In this document: piece by piece, positions 34,108 to 42,820 of the stretch
How positions within the stretch are numbered: position 1 is the stretch's first letter
Layout: the number at the start of each line of letters is the position of its first letter
Assembly (NCBI GenBank): GCA_040755615.1
Contig: JBFMAL010000007.1
Coordinates: 10,048 to 74,047, forward strand
DNA: 64,000 bases
Direction: 5' to 3'
Origin: DYEP01 sp040755615
Lineage (GTDB): Bacteria; Bacillota; Sulfobacillia; DUSP01; DYEP01
Made by a program: the position numbers and the translations under genes
Notes under the pieces: model-generated
The model's input: only the letters and a program-made list of their open reading frames with translations
What the model was told of the DNA's origin: nothing
Database searches by the model: none

Positions 34108-35868
34108 TTATACCACCTGCGCCTCGCCCCGGTAGATGAGTCCCCTGGGCGTGTCAATGGTTACGCGCATCCCGTCCTTCAGGATGCCGAGCGCGCCCTC
34201 AGCCCCGACGATCACCGGGATCCCCAGGTTCAAGCACACGATGGCGGCGTGCGAGGTCAGCCCGCCTGCTTCCGTGACCACCGCGGAAGCGCGCTGCATG
34301 GCGGGGACAAAATCTCTGTCTGTGGCTGCTGTCACCAGGATTTCACCTTCTGACAACTGCCCAGCTTCCTCGGCGCTCCTGATGAGCCTTACAGTGCCGC
34401 TCACAGGCCTTGAGCCTATGCCCATCCCACGGACAAGGATTGAGCCGACCGTATGTACTTTGATCATGTTGGTAGTACCAGGCACTCCCACCGGAACCCC
34501 AGCGGTGATCACCACGAGATCGCCCTCCTGTATCAGTCCTGCATCAAGCGCAGCCGACCAGGCTTCCCGCATCATGGCATCCGTGTCTTTCGCAGCCGGT
34601 TCGACGCAGGAAGTGACGCCCCACACCAGGCTGAGCCTGCGGGCCACCCGCTCGTCTGGAGTGACCGCCACAATGGGCGATCTGGGCCGGTACTTGGCCA
34701 CCATCCTGGCGGTGTGACCTGACTGGCTCGGTGTGATGATGGCCGCGGCTCGAAGAGACGCGGCTATGCTGGTCGTCGCATAACTGATGGCGTCAGTAGT
34801 CGTGGTGGCCTTTGACATCGCGGTTCTCCTTCTGGCCAAGATCTCCTCGTATGCCAGCGCTTCCTCAGTGCGCGCAGCGATTTTCGCCATGATCGTCACA
34901 GCTTCAGTAGGGTATGAGCCTACTGCTGTCTCGCCGGACAGCATGACCGCATCGGTGCCGTCGAGTATGGCGTTGGCCACATCAGAGGCCTCGGCGCGCG
35001 TGGGCCTCGGCCTGTTGATCATCGACTCAAGCATCTGGGTGGCGGTGATAACAGGTTTTCCCGCCCTGTTGCACCGCTCTATTATGTTCTTTTGGATCAA
35101 GGGAACTTCCTCTGCCGGGACTTCCACCCCGAGGTCTCCCCTGGCTACCATGATGCCGTCAGAAACCTTCAGTATTTCTTCTATGTTCTCGCAGGCTTCC
35201 TTGTTCTCGATCTTGGCGATGATCAGCTGGTCACCGCCGCGGGACTCAAGTACCTTTCTGACGCTCAGCACATCGTGCACGGAGCGTATGAATGAAGCGG
35301 CGACGAACTCAACACGCTCGGATACGGCGAATTCCAGGTCAGCCACGTCTTCCTCCGATACGGCCGGAAGACTCACACGCGTGCCCGGCAGGGTGACCTT
35401 CTTCTTATCCGAGACCACCCCTTCGTGCAACACGGTGCATACTACTTCACCACCTTCTACCCGCTCGACCCTCAGGGTCACGTTGCCGTCATCTAGCAGT
35501 ATGGTAGCACCCGGTGCCACATCAGAGACAATGCCCGCGTACGTGACGTGGCAGATGGTGTCATTGCCCAGCACGGGCTCAATAGTCAGCTTGAAACTTG
35601 AGCCCTTCTTAAGTTCAGCCCGCCCGTCCCGGAAGCGTCCGAGACGGATTTCCGGGCCCTTGGTGTCAAACAGCACGCCCACATGCTTGCCTGTGATGTT
35701 CTCGGCCTCCCTGAGGGCGCGCAGCCTCCTTCTGTGAATGTCGTGGTCCCCGTGGGACAGGTTGAATCGTGCCACGTCCATGCCGGCCCGAATCAGCGCA
35801 GCGATGGTATCCGGGCTTTCCGTAGACGGGCCGAGCGTACAAACGATCTTGGTCCTTCTCAACTGCAT
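34108..35868 (-). CDS. pyk: Pyruvate kinase with C-terminal PEP-utiliser domain
   Basis: 586 aa from the ATG at 35868 (TTG 35877 and GTG 35871 also possible). It converts PEP and ADP to pyruvate and ATP. Core motifs: RRTKIVCTLGPSTESP, RFNLSHGDH, KIENKEACENIEEIL (catalytic Lys), MVARGDLGVEVP and ATQMLESMI. The last ~100 residues (EILVTAATDRDFVPAMQRASAVVTEAGGLTSHAAIVCLNLGIPVIVGAEGA) form the swivelling phosphohistidine domain seen in Bacillus-type pyruvate kinases, including TSHAAI with His. Directly after pfkA, a common glycolytic pair. Confidence 0.96.
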   Translation of the reverse strand: MQLRRTKIVCTLGPSTESPDTIAALIRAGMDVARFNLSHGDHDIHRRRLRALREAENITGKHVGVLFDTKGPEIRLGRFRDGRAELKKGSSFKLTIEPVLGNDTICHVTYAGIVSDVAPGATILLDDGNVTLRVERVEGGEVVCTVLHEGVVSDKKKVTLPGTRVSLPAVSEEDVADLEFAVSERVEFVAASFIRSVHDVLSVRKVLESRGGDQLIIAKIENKEACENIEEILKVSDGIMVARGDLGVEVPAEEVPLIQKNIIERCNRAGKPVITATQMLESMINRPRPTRAEASDVANAILDGTDAVMLSGETAVGSYPTEAVTIMAKIAARTEEALAYEEILARRRTAMSKATTTTDAISYATTSIAASLRAAAIITPSQSGHTARMVAKYRPRSPIVAVTPDERVARRLSLVWGVTSCVEPAAKDTDAMMREAWSAALDAGLIQEGDLVVITAGVPVGVPGTTNMIKVHTVGSILVRGMGIGSRPVSGTVRLIRSAEEAGQLSEGEILVTAATDRDFVPAMQRASAVVTEAGGLTSHAAIVCLNLGIPVIVGAEGALGILKDGMRVTIDTPRGLIYRGEAQVV

Positions 35869-35886
35869 CACTCCCAACTTCCACCT

Positions 35887-36846
35887 TTAAGTCGCCAGCA
35901 CCCCGGCTAGATCGTACAACTCGCGGTCGATCTGTTTCCTTGCCGAAAGCACTTCATTGTATGGTACGTCCACCACCCTGCCTCCAGCAAAGCCCACCAT
36001 CACGCCACGCCGACCCGCCAGAGCAAGGTCTACCGCCCTTCCTCCCAGCCTGCTGGCCAGTATGCGGTCAAACCCCGTTGGCGTACCTCCCCTCTGCACA
36101 TGCCCGAGGACGATAACGCGGGTTTCAAGACCAGTGCGCACTCGTATCTCTTCCGCCACAGAGTAAGCGGAACCGGCACCCTCAGCTACAATGATGATGC
36201 TATGGCGCTTACCTCGCCTGTAGCCGCGCATGAGCCTTCCGCAGACGTCTTCCATGTTCACGCCGGACTCCGGAAGCAGGATGGACTCGGCACCCCCCGC
36301 AAGCCCCGAATACAGCGCGATGTACCCCGAGTGCCTGCCCATAACCTCAATGATAAACGTACGCTCGTGGGAGGTGGCGGTATCCCGGACGCGGTTCACT
36401 GCCTCAAGTGCGGTGTTGACCGCCGTGTCAAATCCCACGCTGTAGTCGGTGCCAGGTATATCGTTGTCGATGGTGCCGGGGATGCCCACCGTACGGATCC
36501 CTTCTTCTTCAAGTGCCGCGGCTCCTTTCAACGAGCCATCCCCGCCGATTACAATCAGGCAGTCAACTCCCAGTTCCCTCAGAGTCCTGGCGCCGCGCTT
36601 CACCCCTTCGGGCGTCCTGAACTCCTCGGACCGGGCCGTATGGAGAATGGTCCCACCCCTGTGGATGATATCAGCCACAGAGGCGACGTTCATCTCGACA
36701 AACTCGCCTGCAAGCAGCCCCTGGTAGCCTCGCCGGATGCCGTACACGCTGGCGCCCTCGTAAATTCCCTTGCGGACTACGGCTCGGATGCAGGCGTTCA
36801 TCCCGGGCGCATCTCCGCCGCTGGTCAGTACTGCAATTGTTGACAC
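35887..36846 (-). CDS. pfkA: 6-phosphofructokinase
   Basis: 319 aa, exactly the bacterial ATP-PFK length, from a GTG at 36846 after AGGGGTGG. ATP site GGDAPGMNA and IVIGGDGSLKGA; fructose-6-phosphate site IPGTIDNDIPGTDYSVGFDTAVN with catalytic Asp; FIIEVMGRHSGYIAL. Gly in GGDGS indicates an ATP-dependent rather than pyrophosphate-dependent enzyme. Allosteric site Arg/Lys residues are present near VLGHVQRGGTPT. It forms a run dnaE - small ORF - pfkA - pyk. Confidence 0.96.
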   Translation of the reverse strand: MSTIAVLTSGGDAPGMNACIRAVVRKGIYEGASVYGIRRGYQGLLAGEFVEMNVASVADIIHRGGTILHTARSEEFRTPEGVKRGARTLRELGVDCLIVIGGDGSLKGAAALEEEGIRTVGIPGTIDNDIPGTDYSVGFDTAVNTALEAVNRVRDTATSHERTFIIEVMGRHSGYIALYSGLAGGAESILLPESGVNMEDVCGRLMRGYRRGKRHSIIIVAEGAGSAYSVAEEIRVRTGLETRVIVLGHVQRGGTPTGFDRILASRLGGRAVDLALAGRRGVMVGFAGGRVVDVPYNEVLSARKQIDRELYDLAGVLAT

Positions 36847-36856
36847 ATGACCACCC

Positions 36857-37057
36857 CTATACTTCACTCAGGTTGCACGCGAGTATGTCGTGCGCCTCCC
36901 ATGCTTCGCTCTCAGGTACCAGCACTTCGTATGCTCCGCATCCGTACGCGCTGAGCCCCTGACTCCGTATCCTGGCCAGGAGACCTTCACGGGCCAATAT
37001 CTCCCTTGCCATCTCAGCCAGACCCTGGTTTGAGGTCATGTAGACTACAACCCACAC
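36857..37057 (-). CDS. 66-aa conserved small protein (DUF2007-like)
   Basis: GTG start with a G-rich ribosome site. MWVVVYMTSNQGLAEMAREILAREGLLARIRSQGLSAYGCGAYEVLVPESEAWEAHDIL has the compact beta-alpha-beta layout of the small signal-transducing/DUF2007 proteins (xVY.A.....A..I...L...GI.A......G...YEVLVPE...A...L). A small ORF of this kind sits between dnaE and pfkA in many Clostridia. Function unknown. Confidence 0.7.
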   Translation of the reverse strand: MWVVVYMTSNQGLAEMAREILAREGLLARIRSQGLSAYGCGAYEVLVPESEAWEAHDILACNLSEV

Positions 37058-37096
37058 GATGATTGCCCCCCCAAGACCTTCTTAGTGTAGATTGAC

Positions 37097-40000
37097 TTAG
37101 AGCGTCTCTATTTTCACCGAACTCTCTCCCATGAGCTCGCGGAGCCGCCGTATGAATCCCTCGTCTGGCATGACCCTGCATGAAGGAGGCAGTTTCAGCC
37201 GCTTTTTCTCGCCCGGGAAGCACAGCACAACGGGGCATGTTCCCGGCCGGGACTCGAGCGTACGTTTCAGTTCGTGCAGTGTCCTTTCGTCATTCACCCT
37301 TATGTTAATGACGGAAGGCAGAAGGTCTGACATTTCCTCGCAGATCAGTTTCACATCGTCCTCCTGAATGGACATTCTCCCCCGGACAGACACAATTCTT
37401 TCCGCGACCAAAAGGTCGCTGTAGCGCTCGTATACCCTGGGGAAGACCAGCACTTCCACAGAACCTGTGAGATCCTCAAGGGTAAGAAAGTACATGGCTT
37501 CGCCCGAGCGCGTCATTACGCGCTTATATGCGGTGATCATACCCGCCAGCACCACTTCCGCCTGATCCGGAAGCTGGGCCACTTCTCCCGCCCTCGCCGT
37601 GGCCACCATTTCGATGGCAGCCTGGTGTTCTGTAAGGGGGTGCCCGGACACGTAAAACCCAAGCGCCTCGTGTTCCATGCGCAAAAGCTCGCTTCTTGTA
37701 AACTCCGGTCTGTCCGGTATGCTACTGTCAGCGGCGAACGCCTCGAGTTCAAAAAGGGTAAGCTGGCCTTCTCTCAGGGTGCGCTGCAGACGGCTGCTCG
37801 CGTCCAGCACCGCGTCCAGCGCCTCGAGCATGGCCCTTCTGGATGCACCAGTGGAATCGAATGCCCCGGCTTTGATCAGCGCCTCCACAGCCCGCCGGTT
37901 AATGCTCCGGCTGTCCACCCGCTCGCAGAAATCGCGGAGCGAACTGAACGGCTTTTGCCTGCGTGCCGCAGTGATGGCTTCCACGGCGCTCCTGCCCACA
38001 CCTCGCGTGGCGCCGAGTCCGAACCGGATGGCCTGGCCGTGAACGGTGAAGTCAAACTCGCTCTCGTTCACATCAGGAGGCAGCACCTCTATGCCCATCC
38101 TAGCCGCCTCTCGGATGTAAAGTGCTACCTTGTCGGAGGAGTCCTGCACGCTGGAAAGCAAAGACCCCATGAATTCCGCGGGGTAATGCGCCTTCAAGTA
38201 TGCAGTTTGGTAAGCGAGCAGCGCGTAAGCGGCGGCGTGGGACTTGTTGAACCCGTAATTGGCGAACTTCATGATAAGGTCGTAGACCTCGTTGGCAGAC
38301 TCTGCGCTGATCCCCCTGGCCACACAACCCGAAACAAATTCTTCTCGCTGTTTGTCAAGCATGTCCCTGTTCTTCTTGGACACAGCCCGCCTAAGCAAGT
38401 CTGCCTGGGCCAGAGAAAAGCCTGCGAGCTTTGCTGCGGCCTGCATGATCTGTTCCTGGTAGATCATGATGCCGCACGTCTCCTTGAGAATGGGCTCGAG
38501 CGCGGGGTGGACGTAGCTTTCCTTCCCCCGCCTGTTCGTGAGGTATTCGGGAATATGTTCCATGGGCCCGGGCCTGCACAGCGCGATGCAAGCAATGATA
38601 TCCGTGAAAACCTCCGGTTTCATTTCGCGCAGTACGTCCCTCACCCAGCTGCTCTCGAGTTGGAACACCCCCAGGGTGTCCCCCCGGCTCAGCAGCTCGT
38701 AGGTTTCCCTGTCGTCAAGGGGAAGGGCCTCGATATCGATGCTTTTGCCCTGGCGCTTTGCCGCCTCCACCGTGTGATGGATCACCGTGAGCGTACGCAG
38801 CCCCAGAAAATCCATTTTCAAAAGACCCAAAGACTCCAGCGTGTCCATGGAGAACTGGGTGACGATGGTACCGTCATTCATCCTCTGGAGTGGCACATGC
38901 TCGTAAAGAGGCCTCCTGGATATGACAACGCCCGCGGCGTGTACCGATGCGTGCCTCGGGAGACCCTCAAGTTTCTCCGCCACCTGAAGCAATGCATTGA
39001 CCTTGGGATCATCCCTTTTCGCCCGCGCCAGCTCGGGCACAGTGGATACCGCTTTCTCCAGGGTAATGCCGATCTCCATCGGCACCATCTTGGCTATGCG
39101 GTCCACGTCCGCGTAGGGCATTTCCAGCGCACGCCCCACGTCCCGGATCACCGCGCGGGCCGCCATGGTGCCGAAGGTGATGATCTGCGCCACGCAATCC
39201 TTGCCGTACTTGTTTACGACGTAGTCTATAACCTCGCCCCGGCGTTCAAAACAGAAATCGATGTCCATGTCGGGCATGGTGGACCGCTCGGGGTTTAAAA
39301 ACCGTTCGAACAGGAGCCCGTACGAAAGCGGATCGATGTTGGTGATTCCAAGGAGGTAGGCGACGACAGAACCGGCCGCCGAACCTCTGCCGGGTCCCAC
39401 GGGTATGCCCCGCTCTCTCGCATATTTCACAAAATCCCATACGATGAGGAAATATCCGGAGTAGCCCATCGATGAAATGACGGAAAGCTCGTAGTCCAGA
39501 CGCTGCATTACCTCCGGGCGCGCTCCAGGGTACCTTAAGGGCAGGTTTTCCTGGCACAGCCTGCGGAGGTAGCTGTCGGCATCGATCCCTTCCGGCAGCT
39601 CATAGTCCGGCAGGTGAATTTGGCCGAAGCTGAGCCTTACGTTGCAGCGCTCTGCGATCTCAAGCGTATTCCGAAGCGCCTCAGGCACAGCGGCGAACAG
39701 CCTCTGCATCTCTTCCGGAGACTTCAGGTAGAACTGGTCTCCGGGAAACCGGAGCCGGGTGTTGTCAGATATGCTCTTGTTGGTCTGGATGCAAAGAAGG
39801 ATGTCGTGGGCCTGCGCGTCGGAACGCTCCATGTAATGCGAGTCGTTTGTGGCCACGCAGGGAACGCCCGTCTTTCGCGACAGCGCTGTAAACGCCGCGT
39901 TGACGCGCGCCTCATCCGGGATACCGTGGTCCTGCAGTTCGAGGTAGAATCCGTCGGGTCCGAAAATATCCAGATACCGACCAAGGACCTTCTTCGCCTC

Positions 40001-40462
40001 TTTTTCGCCGCCGGCGAGATACGCCTGCGGCACCTGACCCGCGATGCAACCGCTGGTCGCGACAAGCCCCCTACTATACTCAGCCAAAAGCTCCAGGTCC
40101 ACCCTGGGCTTGTAATAAAAGCCTTCCGTGTAGCTCCGGGTCACCAGCTGGATGAGGTTCTTGTACCCTTCGTCCGACTCAGCCAGGAGCACCAGATGGT
40201 ATGGGTCGTCGTCGATACCTGGATCCTTTGAAAACCTGGATCGGCTCGCCACGTACACCTCGCAGCCTAAGATAGGCTTAACCCCCGCGTTTTCACATGC
40301 GCGGTAGAACTGGACGGCACCGTACAGCACCCCGTGGTCAGTCAGGGTGCACGCCGGCATGCCCATGCGGGCTGCCGCCTGTGCCAGCGCTTCCACTCTG
40401 GACAGGCCGTCCAGCAGGCTGTATTCGGAATGGACGTGTAGGTGGACGAAACCCGGTTTCAG
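37097..40462 (-). CDS. dnaE: DNA polymerase III alpha subunit
   Basis: 1121 aa as given. The replicative polymerase of the DnaE type. The PHP domain starts at once: GFVHLHVHSEYSLLDG with the metal-binding HxH; active site PDMDIDFCFERRGEV; GPGRGSAAGSVVAYLLGI; C-terminal HhH and OB (LTGSVEVLVFPRVY). No ATG, GTG or TTG exists between the upstream in-frame TGA and the PHP motif. The only plausible initiator is CTG at 40462, 7 nt after GGGGTGA, giving L/MKPGFVHLHVH. The next GTG (40399) would delete the HxH. A sequencing error could also explain it. Confidence 0.92.
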   Translation of the reverse strand: MKPGFVHLHVHSEYSLLDGLSRVEALAQAAARMGMPACTLTDHGVLYGAVQFYRACENAGVKPILGCEVYVASRSRFSKDPGIDDDPYHLVLLAESDEGYKNLIQLVTRSYTEGFYYKPRVDLELLAEYSRGLVATSGCIAGQVPQAYLAGGEKEAKKVLGRYLDIFGPDGFYLELQDHGIPDEARVNAAFTALSRKTGVPCVATNDSHYMERSDAQAHDILLCIQTNKSISDNTRLRFPGDQFYLKSPEEMQRLFAAVPEALRNTLEIAERCNVRLSFGQIHLPDYELPEGIDADSYLRRLCQENLPLRYPGARPEVMQRLDYELSVISSMGYSGYFLIVWDFVKYARERGIPVGPGRGSAAGSVVAYLLGITNIDPLSYGLLFERFLNPERSTMPDMDIDFCFERRGEVIDYVVNKYGKDCVAQIITFGTMAARAVIRDVGRALEMPYADVDRIAKMVPMEIGITLEKAVSTVPELARAKRDDPKVNALLQVAEKLEGLPRHASVHAAGVVISRRPLYEHVPLQRMNDGTIVTQFSMDTLESLGLLKMDFLGLRTLTVIHHTVEAAKRQGKSIDIEALPLDDRETYELLSRGDTLGVFQLESSWVRDVLREMKPEVFTDIIACIALCRPGPMEHIPEYLTNRRGKESYVHPALEPILKETCGIMIYQEQIMQAAAKLAGFSLAQADLLRRAVSKKNRDMLDKQREEFVSGCVARGISAESANEVYDLIMKFANYGFNKSHAAAYALLAYQTAYLKAHYPAEFMGSLLSSVQDSSDKVALYIREAARMGIEVLPPDVNESEFDFTVHGQAIRFGLGATRGVGRSAVEAITAARRQKPFSSLRDFCERVDSRSINRRAVEALIKAGAFDSTGASRRAMLEALDAVLDASSRLQRTLREGQLTLFELEAFAADSSIPDRPEFTRSELLRMEHEALGFYVSGHPLTEHQAAIEMVATARAGEVAQLPDQAEVVLAGMITAYKRVMTRSGEAMYFLTLEDLTGSVEVLVFPRVYERYSDLLVAERIVSVRGRMSIQEDDVKLICEEMSDLLPSVINIRVNDERTLHELKRTLESRPGTCPVVLCFPGEKKRLKLPPSCRVMPDEGFIRRLRELMGESSVKIETL

Positions 40463-40467
40463 TGTTC

Positions 40468-40496
40468 TTCACCCCGGAAGCGGGACATGGTATAAT
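40468..40496 (+). promoter_or_regulatory. Sigma-A promoter of the small zinc-ribbon gene
   Basis: TTCACC (40468-40473), 17-bp spacer, consensus TATAAT (40491-40496), 25 bp before the ATG at 40522. It overlaps the 5' end region of dnaE on the other strand. Confidence 0.55.
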
Positions 40497-40521
40497 TTTT
40501 AAGAGAAGGGAGGCATGTCCT

Positions 40522-40689
40522 ATGCCCTGGAAAAGGTGCCCCCATTGTGAAGGCCTGTCATATACAGCTGCCACACGCTACGCCAGATGGCTTTGCCCCT
40601 ACTGCGACCGGGATATCACCGATGTAAAGGAGTGTGAGCCCCGGAGGCAGCCGGAAAGTGACAAGCAAGACCGGCAAGACCAGGAATAG
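40522..40689 (+). CDS. 55-aa zinc-ribbon protein
   Basis: ATG at 40522, 8 nt after GGGAGG, with a consensus promoter just upstream. CPHC (6-9) and CPYC (25-28) form a two-knuckle zinc ribbon; the tail ECEPRRQPESDKQDRQDQE is polar and probably disordered. Function unknown. Divergent from dnaE. Confidence 0.6.
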   Translation: MPWKRCPHCEGLSYTAATRYARWLCPYCDRDITDVKECEPRRQPESDKQDRQDQE

Positions 40690-40714
40690 GGCTGTTTCTT
40701 TGTTGGAGTGATTT

Positions 40715-41440
40715 CTAGTCTGCCCGCGTCAATTCCTTCAAGTTCGGAGAAAGCGAGCGCTCGCGGGTGTTATGCTCTTCGCAAAGCCCGGTGAGCGGGC
40801 AGTCAGAACACCGCGGGTTTCTGGGTAGGCAGATCTTCCTGCCGTGCTTTATCAGGAAGACGTGAAGGTCCCTGCAGATTTCAGGATCTATCTCGGACTC
40901 CACGGCCCGCTGCATCGCTTCCCTGCTCTTACCGAGTGAGTGGCCAGTTAGCCGTCCCAGTACGCGAAACACGTGCGTGTCCACGGGGAATGCCGGGCGC
41001 CCAAGGCCGAAGAGCATTACGCACGCGGCGGTCTTTGGACCTACCCCAAGCAACGACAGAAGGTATCGGTACGCATCTTCCGGACGCTGATACCGCAGGT
41101 GTTCAAGGTCGAGGCAACCAGTATCAGACCGGACTTTTTCCAGGGTGTTCCTGATCCGCTCTGCCTTCTCATTATGGAGGCCCGCCTCTCGTATGCACTC
41201 CGCAACATCGGAAAGCGGGGCTGAGAGCACCATTTCCCACGAAGGGAAACGGGCTTTCAATTTCTGAAACGCCCGAAGGCTGTTTTTGTCCGTCGTCGCC
41301 TGTGACAGCATCGTAGCGACAAGCACGTCCATCACGCTGCAAAACGACTCTTCCATGAGCGTGTCAGGCACATGGGTGCCTGCGTAAAGCGGTGAAAGCG
41401 CGGAAGTGACCTTTCGGAGGTATGCAGGAAAGCTCTTCAT
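40715..41440 (-). CDS. nth: Endonuclease III-like DNA glycosylase/AP lyase
   Basis: 241 aa. HhH-GPD fold: LLGVGPKTAACVMLFGLGRPAFPVDTHVFRV contains the helix-hairpin-helix, the catalytic Lys (GPKTA) and Asp (VDTHV). A C-terminal [4Fe-4S] loop CLPRNPRCSDCPLTGLC has the C-x6-C-x2-C-x5-C spacing. It removes oxidised pyrimidines and nicks the abasic site. It overlaps murD by 4 bp. Length is slightly above E. coli Nth because of a longer polar tail. Confidence 0.9.
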   Translation of the reverse strand: MKSFPAYLRKVTSALSPLYAGTHVPDTLMEESFCSVMDVLVATMLSQATTDKNSLRAFQKLKARFPSWEMVLSAPLSDVAECIREAGLHNEKAERIRNTLEKVRSDTGCLDLEHLRYQRPEDAYRYLLSLLGVGPKTAACVMLFGLGRPAFPVDTHVFRVLGRLTGHSLGKSREAMQRAVESEIDPEICRDLHVFLIKHGRKICLPRNPRCSDCPLTGLCEEHNTRERSLSPNLKELTRAD

Positions 41441-42801
41441 CTACCCACCATCTCGCGGACCAGCTGCTTAAAACGCCGTCCCCTCTCCTCGAAATTCCTG
41501 AACATATCGTATGAGGCCGACGCGGGTGAAAGCAGCACCGTGTCCCCGGGCCGGGCCTCTTCATGCGACCGCATGACAGCCTGCTCCAGGCTCTCAACGC
41601 GCTGGATGGGCATGGCGTCGTCCCCCAGTTCCTCCCTGACCGCCCGCTCGATCTTCTCAGCGGTTTTGCCCAGGGTAAACAGTATCCGGACCTTGCCCCG
41701 CATTGCCCTGGCGTACTCCCTGTAGGGGAGCCCCTTGTCGTAGCCGCCCGCGATAAGCAGGATGGGAGCGGGCACTGTCCGGAGCGCGGCAATAGCCCTG
41801 ACGGGAGAGGTCGCGATGGAGTCGTTCACGTACCTGACGCCATTACACTCACACACGGTCTCGAGCCTATGTTCAATGCCTTTAAATGATACAAGCACCG
41901 AGGAAACGGCATCCGGGTCCGCTCCGGCGCTGATGGACAAGAGAGATGCAAGGAGCGCGTTCTCCAGGTTGTGCGGGCCGGGTATGCCCACCTCAGAAGC
42001 CTTGCAGAGCACGTGATCTCTGCCATCTAAGTGCACGTGCAACCGGTCATCCTTTAGAAACGCACCCTGGTCGGGCCGGCTCTGCCTTGAGAAGTAAAGT
42101 ACGCGGCCCGGGCACTCGGGCGCCAGGGCGCGCGTGATCTCGTCATCGGCGTTCAGCGCGGTAACATCCTCCGGCCGCTGGAACCTGAATATGTTCATCT
42201 TGGCGTTGCGGTACGCCTCTGCCGAGCCGTGGACATCGAGATGGTCAACGCCTATGTTGGTGATCCCCGCCACCTGCGGGCTTACCTTCGTGAGCTCCAG
42301 CTGGAAGCTAGAGAGCTCAAGCACCACAAGGTCCTCCTCCCCTATGTCGTCCAAGCGTTCGATGAGCGGCGTGCCGATATTTCCCCCCACAAACACGTTG
42401 CGGCCCGACGCCTTAAGCATCTCGCCTGTCAGGGTAGTCGTAGTGGTCTTGCCTGCGCTACCGGTGACGGCGACCGTCCGGCCCCTGCACAGCGACAAAA
42501 ATAGACCCATCTCACTTTCGATCCGCGCGCCGCTCGCCCTGGCCCTTTCTACCTCAGGGATGTCTTTCTTCATGCCCGGCGTCAGAAACACAAGCTCGTA
42601 CCGGTGGAGCTCGTCCAGGTACCCGGGCCCGAGCCGGAGCGTCACCCCCTTGGCTTCCAGCATTGCAGCGGTTTCGCCAAGTTCCTCTCGGGTCTTTCTA
42701 TCCATCGCGAAGACCCGGGCGCCCTGTCCGAGGAGGTAGTTTATGAGGGAGAGGTTTGATACCCCGATCCCCACAACTGCAGCCTCACGACCAGAAAACA
42801 C
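41437..42801 (-). CDS. murD: UDP-N-acetylmuramoylalanine-D-glutamate ligase
   Basis: 454 aa. It adds D-Glu to UDP-MurNAc-L-Ala in peptidoglycan synthesis. N-terminal UDP-binding VVGIGVSNLSLINYLL, ATP loop TVAVTGSAGKTTTTTL (here GSAGKTTT instead of GTNGKTTT), NIGTPL, VLELSSFQLE, NIGVDHLDVHG, YVNDSIATSP and LLSPASASYDMF. All Mur ligase invariants are present. It is located away from the dcw cluster, between aspartate aminotransferase and the nth-like gene, which is unusual but not rare in Clostridia. Confidence 0.95.
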   Translation of the reverse strand: MFSGREAAVVGIGVSNLSLINYLLGQGARVFAMDRKTREELGETAAMLEAKGVTLRLGPGYLDELHRYELVFLTPGMKKDIPEVERARASGARIESEMGLFLSLCRGRTVAVTGSAGKTTTTTLTGEMLKASGRNVFVGGNIGTPLIERLDDIGEEDLVVLELSSFQLELTKVSPQVAGITNIGVDHLDVHGSAEAYRNAKMNIFRFQRPEDVTALNADDEITRALAPECPGRVLYFSRQSRPDQGAFLKDDRLHVHLDGRDHVLCKASEVGIPGPHNLENALLASLLSISAGADPDAVSSVLVSFKGIEHRLETVCECNGVRYVNDSIATSPVRAIAALRTVPAPILLIAGGYDKGLPYREYARAMRGKVRILFTLGKTAEKIERAVREELGDDAMPIQRVESLEQAVMRSHEEARPGDTVLLSPASASYDMFRNFEERGRRFKQLVREMVGR

Positions 42802-42820
42802 AATACCACCTGCCTGTTCC

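Noticed and set aside
34787..35737. 316-codon open frame on the plus strand
   Set aside because: Antisense to pyk; Ser/Thr-rich shadow composition, no motif.
37625..39298. 557-codon open frame on the plus strand
   Set aside because: Fully antisense to dnaE, no ribosome site, His/Pro-rich composition typical of the reverse of a GC-rich gene.
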